Assembly (NCBI GenBank): GCA_007128075.1
Contig: SKYD01000210.1
Coordinates: forward strand, 1-27,297
Origin: Thiorhodovibrio sp.
GTDB lineage: Bacteria > Pseudomonadota > Gammaproteobacteria > Chromatiales > Chromatiaceae
Direction: 5' to 3'
Length of the DNA stretch: 27,297 nucleotides
In this document: positions 26,555-27,297 of the stretch, piece after piece
Layout: every line of letters begins with the position of its first letter
Numbering within the stretch: position 1 is the stretch's first letter
Notes under the pieces: model-generated
What the model was told of the DNA's origin: nothing
The model's database searches: none
Seen by the model: only the letters and a program-made list of their open reading frames with translations
Made by a program: the position numbers and the translations under genes

Positions 26555-26584
26555 AAGATAAAGCATGATGTTGATCAGTATAAT
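26555..26584. promoter_or_regulatory. Overlapping divergent -10 elements between uppP and the acidic-protein gene
   Basis: The octamer AGTATAAT at 26577-26584 contains TATAAT on the plus strand (26579-26584) and TATACT on the minus strand (26582-26577). These are consensus-like -10 boxes for both flanking genes, within an 82-bp gap. Neither has a good -35 at 16-18 bp, so activity is uncertain. Confidence 0.4.
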
Positions 26585-26622
26585 CAATTCTTAATTTGGA
26601 TAGCTAAGTGGAACTTGGTCAC

Positions 26623-27297
<675 letters not shown>

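Overview
The window reads like chromosome from a free-living, nitrogen-fixing gammaproteobacterium. Most of it is moderately GC-rich, densely coded housekeeping DNA. The protein set (NifB, HypF, LeuS, DsbC, RibD, PEP carboxylase, SucA, a fused PabB-PabC) fits Gammaproteobacteria. NifB plus HypF suggests a diazotroph with a [NiFe]-hydrogenase, as in purple sulfur bacteria (Chromatiales). That last placement is an inference from gene content only. I see no rRNA, tRNA, CRISPR array, insertion sequence or prophage.

Layout, left to right. (1) 1-844, minus strand: the 5' part of nifB, cut by the window edge, behind a textbook nitrogen-fixation promoter (sigma-54 -24/-12 element, IHF-type site, NifA upstream activator site). 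(2) 845-2605, minus strand: a SulP-family anion transporter with a STAS domain. (3) 2750-7443, plus strand: a markedly AT-rich OFA-type MFS transporter, a LOG-family phosphoribohydrolase only 6 nt behind it, then sucA (2-oxoglutarate dehydrogenase E1) with no sucB after it. (4) 7648-11634, plus strand: a 1328-residue exported protein combining seven SBBP-type propeller repeats, two cohesin-like domains, a dockerin-like segment and a C-terminal DUF4214-like domain. (5) 11722-13428, plus strand: a PabB-PabC fusion for p-aminobenzoate synthesis. (6) 13436-26540: an uninterrupted block of nine minus-strand genes, transcribed in the order uppP, hypF, DUF389 membrane protein, leuS, ppc, gcvR-like, ribD, dsbC, PP2C phosphatase. 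Several of these are separated by 0-45 nt or overlap. (7) 26623-27297, plus strand: the 5' part of an acidic, helical, Pro-Glu-rich protein of unknown function, which runs off the window inside seven perfect copies of a 6-bp repeat.

Functionally, nifB (FeMo-cofactor precursor) and hypF (hydrogenase cyanide-ligand synthesis) point to nitrogen fixation and hydrogen metabolism. ppc and sucA serve the TCA cycle and its refilling, pabBC and ribD make folate and flavin precursors, dsbC and uppP serve the envelope, and leuS serves translation. The less ordinary items are the nifB control region, the large exported multidomain protein, the AT-rich transporter gene, the alternative hairpins before pabBC and the repeat-bearing acidic protein. 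No intergenic stretch exceeds about 205 bp. I did not find a convincing new multi-gene system; the exported multidomain protein and the acidic repeat protein are the best candidates for new biology.
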